In this document: positions 26,779 through 36,680 of the stretch, piece by piece
How positions within the stretch are numbered: the first letter of the stretch is position 1
Layout: each line of letters opens with the position of its first letter
Assembly: GCA_020832185.1 (NCBI GenBank)
Contig: JAFIFE010000024.1
Span: 1 to 56,264, forward strand
DNA from: Alkalibacterium sp.
GTDB taxonomy: Bacteria; Bacillota; Bacilli; Lactobacillales; Carnobacteriaceae_A
DNA: 56,264 nt
Reading direction: 5' to 3'
Position numbers and translations under genes: made by a program
Notes under the pieces: model-generated
What the model was told of the DNA's origin: nothing
Seen by the model: the letters and a program-made list of their open reading frames with translations, nothing else
Databases searched by the model: none

Positions 26779-29763
26779 TCAATCCTGTGTTTTCAGAGCT
26801 TCGACCATATCGATTCTTTTCAGCTTAAAGTGCATGACGACCATGACCAAACTTGAGAAAAAGAACATCAGCAGGAATGAGTAAAGATAACTGTTCATCG
26901 AAATTTGTCTGGAAAAACGCATGATGTCAATTTCCGCTGTCTCCAGTACGAATCTGTGCATGATAAAGCCTAACACGAACCCTACAAGAATCCCAAGTAC
27001 TGTCAGCACAAAATTTTCTCTATACACATATAGAGTGACTTCTTTATCAAAAAATCCAAGTACTTTGATTGTGGACAACTCTCTCACTCTTTCTGACACA
27101 TTGATGTTCGTCAGGTTATAGAGGACCACAAAGGCTAACGAGGCAGCCGATACGATAAGCACCAGCGTCACGACATCCAAGCTATCCATGGAGTCCTGGA
27201 ATGTATCTTGTATGGACCCTGCAAACGCCACTCCCTGAACAGCATCTTGGCTAGTCAGCAATTGGCCTAACTCATCATCATCAACTAATTCTGTGTCGTA
27301 TGTCAGCAGTCTCGTGTTAAATTCAGCCTCATTGCCTGTCAGATCAGTATACACTTCAGGAGCCAAGTAAATGTAATGCTGCAGATAATGTTCGACAACT
27401 TCAACTATTTCAACTTCAAACGACTCAGAGTCATTGGGTTCAACGCTTATCACATCTCCTGCCTCACTGTTCAGTAAGTCAGCTAATTTATCAGTAATAA
27501 TAGCTCCTTCACTTGGAAGTTCAAGCACCCTGGACTCATCATCCACATCTCTTAAGACCACAAAATCATTTAAACGATCTGGTTCACTAGGAACAAATAC
27601 GTTTACTTCCTGAGACGATTCCCCTGTCTCTGCTGTTGCGTTCTCCTGCAGAATGGAAAGGTCTCCTTCATATCCATCGATACTTTCCAGCGTCTCATTG
27701 TACTCATTCATTTGAGTATCAGATGCATCGGTATTTTCAGATATAATTGCCTGATACAGATTGATTTCTCCAAATTGGATATCTCCAATATCAGCGATGG
27801 AATCTGACAGTCCATAGCCAGTCAGCAGTAAGGCTGTTCCCCCTGCTACTCCAAATAACGTCATCAGCATACGGCGTTTATATCTAAACAGATTCCTAGA
27901 TGCCACTTTTTGTGTAAAGGTAAATCGATTCCAAATGAACGGCACATATTCCAGAAAGATACGCTTTCCTTTTTTAGGTGCTTTCGGTCTCAGCAAATCT
28001 GCAGAGTTACTTCTGAGTGATAATCTTACAGATACCACTGTCGATAATCCAGTCGCTAAGAGAGCCCCTAGAATCGAAATGACAGCATAATTCCAGTAAA
28101 ATCCGGTTTGAGCAGGCGGGAGATTATAGAGTGAACTGTATGCATCTATAATGACATTGGGAAAAATCCAATACCCTAAAAATACTCCAATGATTCCCCC
28201 GGCAACTGTTGCGATAAAGGCATAAACGAAATATTTAGCTGCAATCGCAAAATTCCCATAGCCCAACGCTTTCAATGTCCCCATTTGGTTACGTCCCTCA
28301 TCAACCATTCGTGTCATGGTGGTCAGGGATATCAATGCAGCCAGCAAGAAAAAGAATACAGGGAAAATTTGAGCAATGGAACTGATTCTTTCTGCATTTT
28401 CTTCAAACTCGGAATATCCCTGTAAGTCTGTACGGTCTTGTACATAATAGTCAGGCTCCTCGAGATCAGCCAGTGCTTCTTCTGCTTCTTCCAGATCAAC
28501 TAGTGCTTCTTCAATCTCTTCATTTGCCGTTTCACGTTCGTCCTCGAATTCTGCCAGTCCTTCTTCGTATTCAGCTTCCGCTTCCTCTAACTCGATTCTC
28601 GCGGTTTCCAGTTCAGCTTGAGCGTCTTGAATACTGTTATCCAATTCCGTTTCTGCCTGACTGACTTCAGCTAGCCCCTGTTCGATCTGCAGTTCCTGAG
28701 CTTCGATTTCTGCCCAGGTTTGAGGATCTTCTATTTGAGCAGCTTCGAGCTGACTTCTGGTATCCTCCAGTTCGGACTGAGCATTCAGCAACTGGTTACG
28801 CTGATTGTTGATCTCATTTCGCGCTTCTGCTTCTTCCTGTTCCAGCTCAGTCAGTCCAGCTTCATACTCTTCAAAGCCTTCATCGATTTCTACTCTAGCT
28901 TCTTCAAGTTCAGTTTCCGCATCCGCTAATTCCTGTCTGGCTTCTTCAATGTCATCATACCCATCTTCGATCTCGGCTTCGATTTCCTCATAGAGTTCTT
29001 CGTATCGCTCGACGGACCGATCAGCCAAGAGTGATTCTACTTCAGTGGTACGTTCGTCAATATAGTTTCTATAGTCTTGTGAGTATACATCGAAGGCTCT
29101 TGCATTCTCAAATAAAAGATACGCATCCGTATAGACATCCATATCGAATGCGTCTTCCAGTACAACTGAGAATCCTTCAAGCGTTCCCGTTCCTACCTGT
29201 GTATTTCCCCGTCCCCCGTTTTCAATATATTGAGGATGGTTGACAAATCCGACTACCTCGAAACGTGTCTGAACAAATGACTCTTCAAATTCATCAGGAG
29301 TTCCTTCCTCGATTTGAATAGTATCTCCTATGTCGTACTCATTAATATAGTTTTGTGTGTAATCGAGTGCAATTTCGTCTATCTGTTCAGGGAGTCTTCC
29401 CTCGGTGACAACGAGCTGGTTGATTCCTGCGTCCTGATCAGGCAGGCCCATGACTTTAGATGATGATCCTGTTTCTTCAAAGATAACGTCTACACTGTAT
29501 GTAGGGTGTAAAATGGCATCTTCAATAGAATTCAAAAGAGCAATGTCTTCATCTTCCAGTCCCATTGTTGAGAACACGTGGAGGTCACTCAGGTTCTGAT
29601 CTGAATAATACTCACCCGCCGTGTTGATCATAACTGGCCCAGTCGCACTCAACCCTGCAAAAAAGGCTACTCCCAGCAGAATAATTGCGAAAATCGACAA
29701 AAATCGTGTTTTCGTGCGCCAGATTTCTCTTATCGTATCTTTTCTTAAAGCTTTAAGTCTCAT
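26779..29763 (-). CDS. FtsX/MacB-type ABC transporter permease with a long extracellular coiled coil
   Basis: 994 residues. The first membrane segment is at about 20-42; a large extracytoplasmic region follows, with a Glu-rich coiled coil from about 236 to 436 made of heptad-like AEAELEEA repeats. FtsX core segments are at about 463-485, 510-535 and 560-580, then a second FtsX unit starts near 620, with final segments around 860-985. The acidic bias is extreme and there is no cysteine. Such large single-chain permeases (two FtsX domains) pair with a LolD-like ATPase and perform mechanotransmission or lipid/peptide extrusion rather than import. The ATPase gene lies 30 bases upstream. Substrate unknown. 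Confidence 0.85.
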   Translation of the reverse strand: MRLKALRKDTIREIWRTKTRFLSIFAIILLGVAFFAGLSATGPVMINTAGEYYSDQNLSDLHVFSTMGLEDEDIALLNSIEDAILHPTYSVDVIFEETGSSSKVMGLPDQDAGINQLVVTEGRLPEQIDEIALDYTQNYINEYDIGDTIQIEEGTPDEFEESFVQTRFEVVGFVNHPQYIENGGRGNTQVGTGTLEGFSVVLEDAFDMDVYTDAYLLFENARAFDVYSQDYRNYIDERTTEVESLLADRSVERYEELYEEIEAEIEDGYDDIEEARQELADAETELEEARVEIDEGFEEYEAGLTELEQEEAEARNEINNQRNQLLNAQSELEDTRSQLEAAQIEDPQTWAEIEAQELQIEQGLAEVSQAETELDNSIQDAQAELETARIELEEAEAEYEEGLAEFEDERETANEEIEEALVDLEEAEEALADLEEPDYYVQDRTDLQGYSEFEENAERISSIAQIFPVFFFLLAALISLTTMTRMVDEGRNQMGTLKALGYGNFAIAAKYFVYAFIATVAGGIIGVFLGYWIFPNVIIDAYSSLYNLPPAQTGFYWNYAVISILGALLATGLSTVVSVRLSLRSNSADLLRPKAPKKGKRIFLEYVPFIWNRFTFTQKVASRNLFRYKRRMLMTLFGVAGGTALLLTGYGLSDSIADIGDIQFGEINLYQAIISENTDASDTQMNEYNETLESIDGYEGDLSILQENATAETGESSQEVNVFVPSEPDRLNDFVVLRDVDDESRVLELPSEGAIITDKLADLLNSEAGDVISVEPNDSESFEVEIVEVVEHYLQHYIYLAPEVYTDLTGNEAEFNTRLLTYDTELVDDDELGQLLTSQDAVQGVAFAGSIQDTFQDSMDSLDVVTLVLIVSAASLAFVVLYNLTNINVSERVRELSTIKVLGFFDKEVTLYVYRENFVLTVLGILVGFVLGFIMHRFVLETAEIDIMRFSRQISMNSYLYSFLLMFFFSSLVMVVMHFKLKRIDMVEALKTQD

Positions 29764-29792
29764 TTAAACACCTCTTTCGTATCTGCATAGCC

Positions 29793-30497
29793 CTACCACT
29801 CAATGCTTTCTACAGATTGAGGATGCTCATTGATCGTCACTTTCCTTACTTTCGCATTATTTATATCGATCACTCTGTTGGCCATGGGGGCTATCGCTCT
29901 GTTATGCGTGATAACGACAACGGTAGCTCCATACTCTTCTTTAGAGCGGTTCAGTAAGTCTAATACCTTTTTACCCGTTTCATAATCAAGTGCTCCAGTT
30001 GGTTCATCACATAATAAAAGTTTAGGCTGTTTGGCCAGTGCTCTGGCGATCGCCACACGCTGCTGCTCTCCACCAGAAAGTTGAGCGGGAAAATTATCCA
30101 TGCGGTGTTCTAGACCCACACTGATCAGAACTTCTTCTGCATCCAGCGCATCAGGGGAAATCTCAGCAGCTAATTCGACATTTTCTTTTGCCGTCAAGTT
30201 AGGGATCAGATTATAATTCTGAAAAATGAATCCGACATCGTTGCGTCTGTATTCTGTCAGTTTTTTCGCTCCAAACCCGACAATATTAGTGCCATCTATA
30301 ATGACTTCTCCTTCATCAGCAGCATCCATCCCGCCTAGGATGTTCAAAACAGTTGTTTTACCGGCACCACTTGGGCCTACAATAACTGCAAATTCATTCT
30401 GTTCAATATCGAAAGTTATTTTATCATTGGCTATAACAACCGTTTCTCCCGATTTATATTTCTTTACTTCATTTTTTACACTGATATAAGCAGTCAT
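29793..30497 (-). CDS. ABC transporter ATP-binding protein (LolD/MacB family)
   Basis: About 234 residues. Walker [11 protein letters not shown]-loop IFQNYNLIP, signature [15 protein letters not shown] and Walker [13 protein letters not shown] are all intact, followed by the H-loop VVITHN. This family drives FtsX-type permeases, here the 994-residue protein directly downstream. ATG 30497 is nine bases from AAAGG, and the upstream ATG 30506 abuts that site. Likely first gene of the ATPase-permease-thioredoxin operon. Confidence 0.93.
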   Translation of the reverse strand: MTAYISVKNEVKKYKSGETVVIANDKITFDIEQNEFAVIVGPSGAGKTTVLNILGGMDAADEGEVIIDGTNIVGFGAKKLTEYRRNDVGFIFQNYNLIPNLTAKENVELAAEISPDALDAEEVLISVGLEHRMDNFPAQLSGGEQQRVAIARALAKQPKLLLCDEPTGALDYETGKKVLDLLNRSKEEYGATVVVITHNRAIAPMANRVIDINNAKVRKVTINEHPQSVESIEW

Positions 30498-30608
30498 ATT
30501 TTTCATCCTTTCTTTCTACGCCTACTTATTTTATCATAATTTCCTGTCCTATCATCTAAGCTAGGCCTAAACTCTTTAAATCTTCACACATTAATCAAAT
30601 TATAAAAA

Positions 30609-30649
30609 GGCATTGCAGAGCATTCAATTAAGAAAAGCTCTACAATACC
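30609..30649 (-). terminator. terminator after the RlmI-like methyltransferase
   Basis: GGCATTGCAGAGC pairs with GCTCTACAATACC (two G-U pairs), just past the stop codon on the minus strand. A T-run follows in that direction. Confidence 0.7.
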
Positions 30650-30670
30650 TTCTGCTGTTATATTAGACTA

Positions 30671-31849
30671 TTAATTTGTACGCTGCAGCACAAACACTTT
30701 CAGATAATGGCCTTCTGGGTAAGCCTTGCTTACTGCAAAGTCTTCCGGAAGGTCGTGTTCATCGATCAGGTAAGCATCCACATCCAGTTCTTCAAACGCG
30801 TCATTGACCATTTCATAGAAATCGTCTCGACCAAGTGCCCAGGAATTGGTCGATGTAACAATCACACCGTCTTTAGCCAAGACCTGAATAGCGTCTTTTA
30901 CTAACGCCGTGTAGTCTTTTTCCACACTGAATGTGCGTTTTTTGGCGCGGGCAAATGTGGGAGGATCCAAAACAATCAAGTCAAATTTCAATTGATGCTT
31001 CTTGGCATAGTCCAGATAATCCAGAACGTCCATTACGCGGATTTCGTGATCATCCGGATCCAGTCCGTTAATTTCAAACTGCTCACGTGTGCGCTCTTTG
31101 CTTCTGTTCGCGACATCTACGTTTACAGTCTTCACAGCGCCACCCATGGCAGCAGCTACTGAGAATGCTCCAGTGTAACTGAAGGCGTTGAGTACTTTAC
31201 GTCCCATGCCCCATTCTTCCATTATTTTATTTCTGACGTTTCGCTGATCGAGGAAAATCCCAGTCATCCATCCTTCATCCAGATAAACATTATAGCGAAT
31301 CCCGTTTTCAAGAATGGTCATGGGTTCCTCAGCTTTTTTGCCTTCAACAAATTTGGATTTAACAGATGCTGATGGGTAGCGCAGTTTCTCATAAATCCCT
31401 TTAAAGTCTGGAATAGCTACTTTAAATGCCTGTAAAATCATATCTCTGTGCTGGTATATGCCTGCACTGTACCAGGAAAAGACATAGTAGCCTTCATAAT
31501 AATCGATGGTCAGTCCGCCAATTCCATCGCCTTCTCCATTGAAAAAGCGGAATGCTGTCGTGGATGTGTCAGCGTAGAATGCTGATCGTTTTTGTCTGGC
31601 TACTCTAAACTGTCTGTCAAAAAAGTTTGTATCCAGTGTGTCAGAATCATCTAATGAAAGTACCCATCCAACAGTTTTCTTCTCATCACCAATGTAACCC
31701 AACCCAACAAACTTTTTATGGGTGTCAGTCAATCGGACGAAATCCCCTTCGTTATTATCCAGTTTGTTTTTAAAATCGAAACTTTCCAGAGCCGGGTACC
31801 CTTTTCTAATGCGGTCGGCTGCCAGTTTTTTTACTTGTAAAGTTATCAT
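30671..31849 (-). CDS. class I SAM-dependent rRNA methyltransferase (RlmI/YccW-like)
   Basis: 392 residues. A PUA domain (about 1-75) is followed by a Rossmann methyltransferase: GIFLDQRNVRNKI, VLNAFSYTGAFSVAAAMGG for SAM binding and LIVLDPPTFARAKK for catalysis. E. coli RlmI makes m5C1962 in 23S rRNA; Gram-positive homologues are annotated by analogy. AAAGGGG precedes the ATG by six bases. A TATAAT with an extended TG lies at 31895-31900, so it is probably a single-gene unit ended by the hairpin at 30609-30649. Confidence 0.88.
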   Translation of the reverse strand: MITLQVKKLAADRIRKGYPALESFDFKNKLDNNEGDFVRLTDTHKKFVGLGYIGDEKKTVGWVLSLDDSDTLDTNFFDRQFRVARQKRSAFYADTSTTAFRFFNGEGDGIGGLTIDYYEGYYVFSWYSAGIYQHRDMILQAFKVAIPDFKGIYEKLRYPSASVKSKFVEGKKAEEPMTILENGIRYNVYLDEGWMTGIFLDQRNVRNKIMEEWGMGRKVLNAFSYTGAFSVAAAMGGAVKTVNVDVANRSKERTREQFEINGLDPDDHEIRVMDVLDYLDYAKKHQLKFDLIVLDPPTFARAKKRTFSVEKDYTALVKDAIQVLAKDGVIVTSTNSWALGRDDFYEMVNDAFEELDVDAYLIDEHDLPEDFAVSKAYPEGHYLKVFVLQRTN

Positions 31850-31894
31850 ATAGTACCCCTTTAAATTTATAATCGTTTTTTTGATGGTAGTTTA

Positions 31895-31900
31895 ATTATA
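31895..31900 (-). promoter_or_regulatory. extended -10 promoter of the RlmI-like gene
   Basis: On the minus strand TGCTATAAT reads as an extended -10 element (TG, one base, TATAAT), about 45 bases before the start codon. No good -35 is present, as is usual for extended -10 promoters. Confidence 0.5.
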
Positions 31901-31938
31901 GCATAGATGATGTGCGTTTTTTAGCCACACCCTAAAAA

Positions 31939-31972
31939 AGAAGAATGGGTGATTTAAGCACCTCATTCTTCT
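31939..31972 (-). terminator. terminator after the LtaS-family gene
   Basis: AGAAGAATG plus GGTG pairs with CACC and CATTCTTCT, located just past the LtaS-family stop codon. A run of six Ts follows on the minus strand. Confidence 0.8.
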
Positions 31973-31989
31973 CAGTTGATGTTTAATTG

Positions 31990-34125
31990 TCAGTCGGTTA
32001 ATTGAGTAGGCTGACTAGTTGAATTGTATAGATTTTGCGGTGTCCCTTTCAATTCAGGGGCATCTGTTTCATACAAATACAGCGATGAAACACCGTCGTT
32101 CTCCTGCAGTAAACTCGTATCCCTTAATGGATTGGCTTCAAGGACTTCTAACTGGTTAGTGTACAGGTAATCATTTTTCTGAATATCTCTAAATGGTTCA
32201 GGTGTATAAAAACGCAGGAGATCCATTGACAGAAGATTGTCTGAATACGTCAACTCTTCTCTAGCTCTATTGCGCTGGTCAATTAATTTATTATACTCGT
32301 CTTCAGACATACTTTCAGAAATAAGCTCTCCAGTATCCGTGTCATAAATAGAATCACTGATAAATGTATAGTCCGGAGTGATCACCCGGCCATTTCTCAA
32401 AGGCACTTTATTGTTATGTTCATCTGATAAAATATCTTGTCCCATAAACAAATAATCATCTGTTTGCAGTCCCAGCAGGTGCATCAGTGTGGGAAGCATA
32501 TCGACTTGCCCACTGTAGGTATCAGAGACTTGTCCATTCTCGACTCCCGGCACGTGCATGATCAGAGGAACGCGCTGAATCTGGGCATTCTGAAATTCTC
32601 CCCATTCTTCGGCATCTTCTCCGACAAGAGGCGCCAAGTGTGGATTCCTCATGTTAGACACCCCATAGTGATCGCCATATAACATAATGATCGAGTTATC
32701 ATACAGGCCAGATGATTTCAGATAATTAAAGAATTCTTCAATTGCCTGATCCGCATAATTAGCCGTTGCAAAGAAATCGTTGACAGTATTATCATCAGTT
32801 TGAGCTAACGGGAACCCTGCATTCTGGTCATCAAGCGGAAATGGGAAGTGGTGTGTGACCGTCACGAATTTTGTATAAAACGGCTGTGGAAGCTGCTCTA
32901 AATACTCGACCGAATCCCGGAAAAACAACTTGTCTTTTAATCCATATTCAAGTGCACGATCTTCTGAAAGGTCATAAAATTCCGAATCAAAAAAGTAATC
33001 ATATCCAAATGCGTTGTACGTATCTGTACGATTCCAAAATGACCCTACGTTTCCGTGAAAGGCTGCAGTTGTGTACCCTGCGGTCTCTTTCAGAATATTT
33101 GGAGCAGCATGAAACGTATTTGTCGATCCTAAAGACTGGAATGCACTGCCTTGTGGCAACCCATATAGTGACGTCTCACCGAGCACTTCTGCGTCAGATG
33201 ATTTCCCCTGACTTGTCTGATGGAAAAAGTTTTCAAAACTGTAAGATGATTCACTGTGGAACAAGCTGTTGACGAATGGCATCACTTCATGTAATTCGCC
33301 ATTTTCATCTTCCAGCTCAAAGTCGATCAGAAATTGCTGAACACTCTCAAGTGAAATGACAATAACGTTTCGGTCTTCTGCCACCCCAAAGTATTCAGGA
33401 TTGGGTTCTGCATGATTTTCTTTAGTAAATTTTATAATCTCATTAATGTCAGATTCGTCTGCCAATGCTCTGATTTGAGTGTTCTTCAGAGTGTGGACGA
33501 CATCATATCCTGTAAAAAAGTTGATGCCGAGGTATTTAACGATGTAATTACGGTCAAATGTTCTCGTCAGCAACTGTGGACGACTGATTTCTGCCAGTGT
33601 TATATTTCCAAGGAGAAAAGCAGCACCGATAATCAATACTGGCTTGACGCTCCTTACTTTCACTGACTGCTTCTCTCTCATTAAAGACGGTCTGTTTTTG
33701 ATCAGGAGATGGGACAGCAACAAAACATCGAGCCAATAAAGAATGTCCCACGGTCTCATCATTGCAATAGTAGAGGCAATCAGCCCTCCTGAGAGATTAT
33801 TTGACCCCACTAGGATAGTGGTCGTGAGAAAATCAGAAAACTCTCTATAATAGAGAATATTAGCATAAAGTACGATCGACGCTAACACCAGCAGGGATAG
33901 CAAAATTTTCTGTGATCTCCGGCTGTCCTTACTAAATAAGGATAATGAAAAGAGCAGCATGGCAATTCCAATAGGATTGATCACTAGAATAAACTGCTGT
34001 AGCGGACCTGTTACTCCCAAGTTAAATTCTGCCTGATAGGAAAAGTAGGTCTTCAGCCAAAACAAGATGACGAAAAGACTGTAGTAATCAAATTGATGTT
34101 TGATTATTTTTTTTATTTTTATCAT
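31990..34125 (-). CDS. LtaS-family lipoteichoic acid synthase (sulfatase-fold glycerophosphotransferase)
   Basis: 711 residues. Five membrane segments fill the first 185 residues, then an extracellular sulfatase domain. The metal site and nucleophile are visible: Glu260 in VISLESVQQF, Thr304 in FHQTSQGKSSDAE, and Asp485-His486 in YGDHYG. These match Glu255, Thr300, Asp475 and His476 of S. aureus LtaS, which polymerises glycerophosphate from phosphatidylglycerol onto lipid anchors. Whether it is the main synthase or a primase-like or YqgS-like paralogue cannot be told. The start at 34125 has AGAAGG seven bases upstream. It is separated from the upstream kinase gene by a terminator at 34283-34332. 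Confidence 0.88.
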   Translation of the reverse strand: MIKIKKIIKHQFDYYSLFVILFWLKTYFSYQAEFNLGVTGPLQQFILVINPIGIAMLLFSLSLFSKDSRRSQKILLSLLVLASIVLYANILYYREFSDFLTTTILVGSNNLSGGLIASTIAMMRPWDILYWLDVLLLSHLLIKNRPSLMREKQSVKVRSVKPVLIIGAAFLLGNITLAEISRPQLLTRTFDRNYIVKYLGINFFTGYDVVHTLKNTQIRALADESDINEIIKFTKENHAEPNPEYFGVAEDRNVIVISLESVQQFLIDFELEDENGELHEVMPFVNSLFHSESSYSFENFFHQTSQGKSSDAEVLGETSLYGLPQGSAFQSLGSTNTFHAAPNILKETAGYTTAAFHGNVGSFWNRTDTYNAFGYDYFFDSEFYDLSEDRALEYGLKDKLFFRDSVEYLEQLPQPFYTKFVTVTHHFPFPLDDQNAGFPLAQTDDNTVNDFFATANYADQAIEEFFNYLKSSGLYDNSIIMLYGDHYGVSNMRNPHLAPLVGEDAEEWGEFQNAQIQRVPLIMHVPGVENGQVSDTYSGQVDMLPTLMHLLGLQTDDYLFMGQDILSDEHNNKVPLRNGRVITPDYTFISDSIYDTDTGELISESMSEDEYNKLIDQRNRAREELTYSDNLLSMDLLRFYTPEPFRDIQKNDYLYTNQLEVLEANPLRDTSLLQENDGVSSLYLYETDAPELKGTPQNLYNSTSQPTQLTD

Positions 34126-34282
34126 TAGAGTACCTTCTTTATTCAAATTTAAATTATGTATCTGTATAGACTTTTAGGGTCATGATTCATTTACTCGTTC
34201 TCTTCAATCTTATACTATAGCCTTAATGTAATAAGATGTAAAGCATTATCCCCTTAAACTAGACCCGTTTCTATTAAAAAAT

Positions 34283-34332
34283 GAAAACCTATAATAACAT
34301 GACTAGTAGACGGTCACGTATTATAGGTTTTC
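34283..34332 (-). terminator. terminator after the sensor kinase gene
   Basis: GAAAACCTATAATA (34283-34296) is exactly inverted at 34319-34332, with further pairing inside. The minus strand then runs into TTTTTT. It lies directly after the histidine kinase stop codon. Confidence 0.75.
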
Positions 34333-34344
34333 AGCTGTATGAAT

Positions 34345-35760
34345 TCATTCCTTTTCAGGATCGGGAAATTCTATAATGAAAGTTGTCCCTTTATCTACTT
34401 CACTTTCTACTTCAATTTTTGCCTTATGCAGTTCGACTAGCTGCTGCACGATTGCCAGTCCCAAACCGGATTCCCCGTATTTAGTGTTGACTCTTGAACT
34501 GTCTGCTTTGAAGTAGCGCTCCCAGATAAAGCGTAGTTCTTCTTCACTCATCCCTATCCCAGTATCTTTAATACTGATTCGTATCCCCTCTGCCGTTTTA
34601 TTTCCTTTCACAATAATGGTTCCATCATGTGTAAACTGCATGGCATTCTTTATCAGATTAACGAGGATTTGTTTGAGTCGATCATAGTCAGCATATATAA
34701 TTAGATGTTCAAAATCCTGGATAATCAGTTTGTTGGTCGAATCTCTAACCATATCTCTCATTTGTTCCTTGATTTCTTCCATCAGCTCTTCCAGAGGAAT
34801 TGACTGCTTATTTAAAACGATCCGATTTGATCGGATGTTTTCGTAATCCATATTTTCGTTGACTAACCGGATAAGCCTTCTGGTTTCTTTTCTCATTAAC
34901 TGAATACTTCTCAGCTTCTGTTTTTCCGGGATAACATTGTACTCAAGCCCTTCAAGTAATCCATTGATCGTCGTCAACGGCGTCCTCATTTCATGGGCGG
35001 CATCCTGCATAAATGTCTTGCGTCGTTCTTCCTGCCGGTTGACTTCTTCCTGAGAAAGTTTTAGTGCACTGACCATCCGGTTGAAATCTCTTGAAAGATA
35101 ATCAATCTCATCTCTTTCTTTATGATCAAGTCTGATGCTGTATTCCCCTTCAGCAACCTGGTGAGCAGCTTTACGCAACCGGTTCACTCGATTCACCTGA
35201 TAGCGAGCAAAAATGGCACTCATGATCATCGCAAGTATGGCCGATAATAAGAAAGCATTAAACAGATTTTCTTTCAGATCTTCCATCTGGGCATCAACGT
35301 GACTGACGGGTGAGCTCACTGTAATAAAACCGGCGTATTCCCCACTCTGGTCATCAAAGTAAGGAGAATAAATCAATGAGGTTTCCCTAGGATTGCCCAG
35401 CATATCTTCCTGACTGGTAATCAGTGACAGACTTTCCCCAGACTGAAGCCTCTCGATGTACTCAGGGGATACTCTAGCCTCAACTTCAGAAGATAGAAAA
35501 GGATAAATCAACGTCCCCTCTTCGTTGAACACAAAGAACGAAACCCCCTGATCATTCAGTAGCTGCTGTATTACCAGTAAATCTTCATATTGTAACCGTT
35601 CATCAGTGACCGATTCAGCATATTGAAATAACCGGTTTTCTACACTTCGAATAGCTGATTCTCTTCCAAAATGAACAAGAGAAATAATTGTGACGGTCAT
35701 CAGCAGAATAATAACGGCCAGAAAGCCCAGAAACTGCTGATAAAAATATGGGAGTTTCAT
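34345..35760 (-). CDS. sensor histidine kinase (OmpR-type two-component system)
   Basis: About 471 residues: membrane segment at 9-29, an extracellular sensor domain of about 135 residues (PDC/Cache-like appearance), a second segment at 168-187, a HAMP linker, the dimerisation domain with His256 in AAHEMRTPLTTI, and the ATPase domain with KNAMQFT (N box), DTGIGMS (G1) and YGESGLGLAIV (G2). It autophosphorylates on His256 and passes the phosphate to the regulator encoded just upstream. The likely start, ATG 35760, lies one base beyond the regulator stop codon (TAAG-ATG), so the pair is translationally coupled. The stimulus is unknown; no adjacent target operon identifies it. Confidence 0.9.
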   Translation of the reverse strand: MKLPYFYQQFLGFLAVIILLMTVTIISLVHFGRESAIRSVENRLFQYAESVTDERLQYEDLLVIQQLLNDQGVSFFVFNEEGTLIYPFLSSEVEARVSPEYIERLQSGESLSLITSQEDMLGNPRETSLIYSPYFDDQSGEYAGFITVSSPVSHVDAQMEDLKENLFNAFLLSAILAMIMSAIFARYQVNRVNRLRKAAHQVAEGEYSIRLDHKERDEIDYLSRDFNRMVSALKLSQEEVNRQEERRKTFMQDAAHEMRTPLTTINGLLEGLEYNVIPEKQKLRSIQLMRKETRRLIRLVNENMDYENIRSNRIVLNKQSIPLEELMEEIKEQMRDMVRDSTNKLIIQDFEHLIIYADYDRLKQILVNLIKNAMQFTHDGTIIVKGNKTAEGIRISIKDTGIGMSEEELRFIWERYFKADSSRVNTKYGESGLGLAIVQQLVELHKAKIEVESEVDKGTTFIIEFPDPEKE

Positions 35761-35761
35761 C

Positions 35762-36469
35762 TTAATCGATCGATCCCGTGTCATCAAATTTATATCCAAC
35801 ACCCCAAACTGTCTGGATCACTTGTGGTCCATTTTCAAATAATTTTTGTCTTAATTTTTTTATATGAGCATCTACTGTTCGTTCGTCTCCAAAGTACTCA
35901 TAATCCCAAACCAGCTGAAGCAGCTGTTCTCTAGAAAAGACACGTCTAGGACTATTCGCTAATGTATACAATAAATCAAATTCTTTTGGTGTCAAATTGT
36001 CTAATGATTTGTTATACAGAATAACTTCTCGTGTCGTGCGGTCCATTTTCAAGTGTTCTGTTTCAATTTCATACACCACTTCTTCGGAGTCTGTTTCATT
36101 ATTCTTGACTCGTCTGAGGAGCGACTTGATTCTGGCCATCAACGTCAGCGGACTAAATGGTTTCGTGACGTAATCATCCGCACCTACTTCCAGTCCAATC
36201 ACTTCATCGCTTTCTGAATCTTTTGCTGTCAGCATGATAATAGGTACAGATTTAGACTGCTTTCTGATTTCCTTGCAGATCGTTATTCCATCCATTTCAG
36301 GGAGCATGATATCCAGCACGACCAGGTCAAACCTGTTCTCATTATTCTGATAAAGCTCAAGTCCTTCTTTGCCATTATGAACAAACGTTGCTTCCCATTC
36401 TTCTTTTAGAAAAAACATTTCAATCATTTCACATACTGATTCATTATCTTCAATCATTAAAATATGCAT
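35762..36469 (-). CDS. OmpR-family response regulator
   Basis: About 235 residues. The receiver domain has the acidic pocket MIEDNE, phospho-acceptor Asp53 in LVVLDIMLPEMDG, LTAKD and the KPFSP lysine. The C-terminal winged helix (LTPKEFDLLYTL through TVDAHIKKLRQKL and VWGVGYKF) binds DNA. GAAGGA seven bases before ATG 36469 decides the start. It forms an operon with the histidine kinase and probably controls its own transcription. Targets are unknown. Confidence 0.93.
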   Translation of the reverse strand: MHILMIEDNESVCEMIEMFFLKEEWEATFVHNGKEGLELYQNNENRFDLVVLDIMLPEMDGITICKEIRKQSKSVPIIMLTAKDSESDEVIGLEVGADDYVTKPFSPLTLMARIKSLLRRVKNNETDSEEVVYEIETEHLKMDRTTREVILYNKSLDNLTPKEFDLLYTLANSPRRVFSREQLLQLVWDYEYFGDERTVDAHIKKLRQKLFENGPQVIQTVWGVGYKFDDTGSID

Positions 36470-36643
36470 AGTTATCCTTCTTTCTATAATACGGGCTAAG
36501 CTTATTATACCTAACATAGTTGAATTTTTTATGTAAATCAATGCAATTAATAAAGAATTTAATCTGTTTTGTTATTTTATCAGCTAAAAATGAAAAGAAC
36601 AGGATGCGAAGGACCTGCCGTTGGAAGATTACTCTATAAAAAA

Positions 36644-36675
36644 ACAGGCAAGCCGAGGTCATCGGTCTTGCCTGT
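36644..36675 (-). terminator. terminator after ssb
   Basis: ACAGGCAAG(A)CC pairs with GGTCTTGCCTGT just past the ssb stop codon, and the minus strand continues into a T-run. Confidence 0.8.
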
Positions 36676-36680
36676 ATAAA

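Noticed and set aside
28440-29030. DNA that looks like an imperfect tandem repeat of gaagcttct-type triplets
   Set aside because: It is the codon-level image of the Glu/Ala-rich coiled coil in the ABC permease, not an independent DNA repeat.
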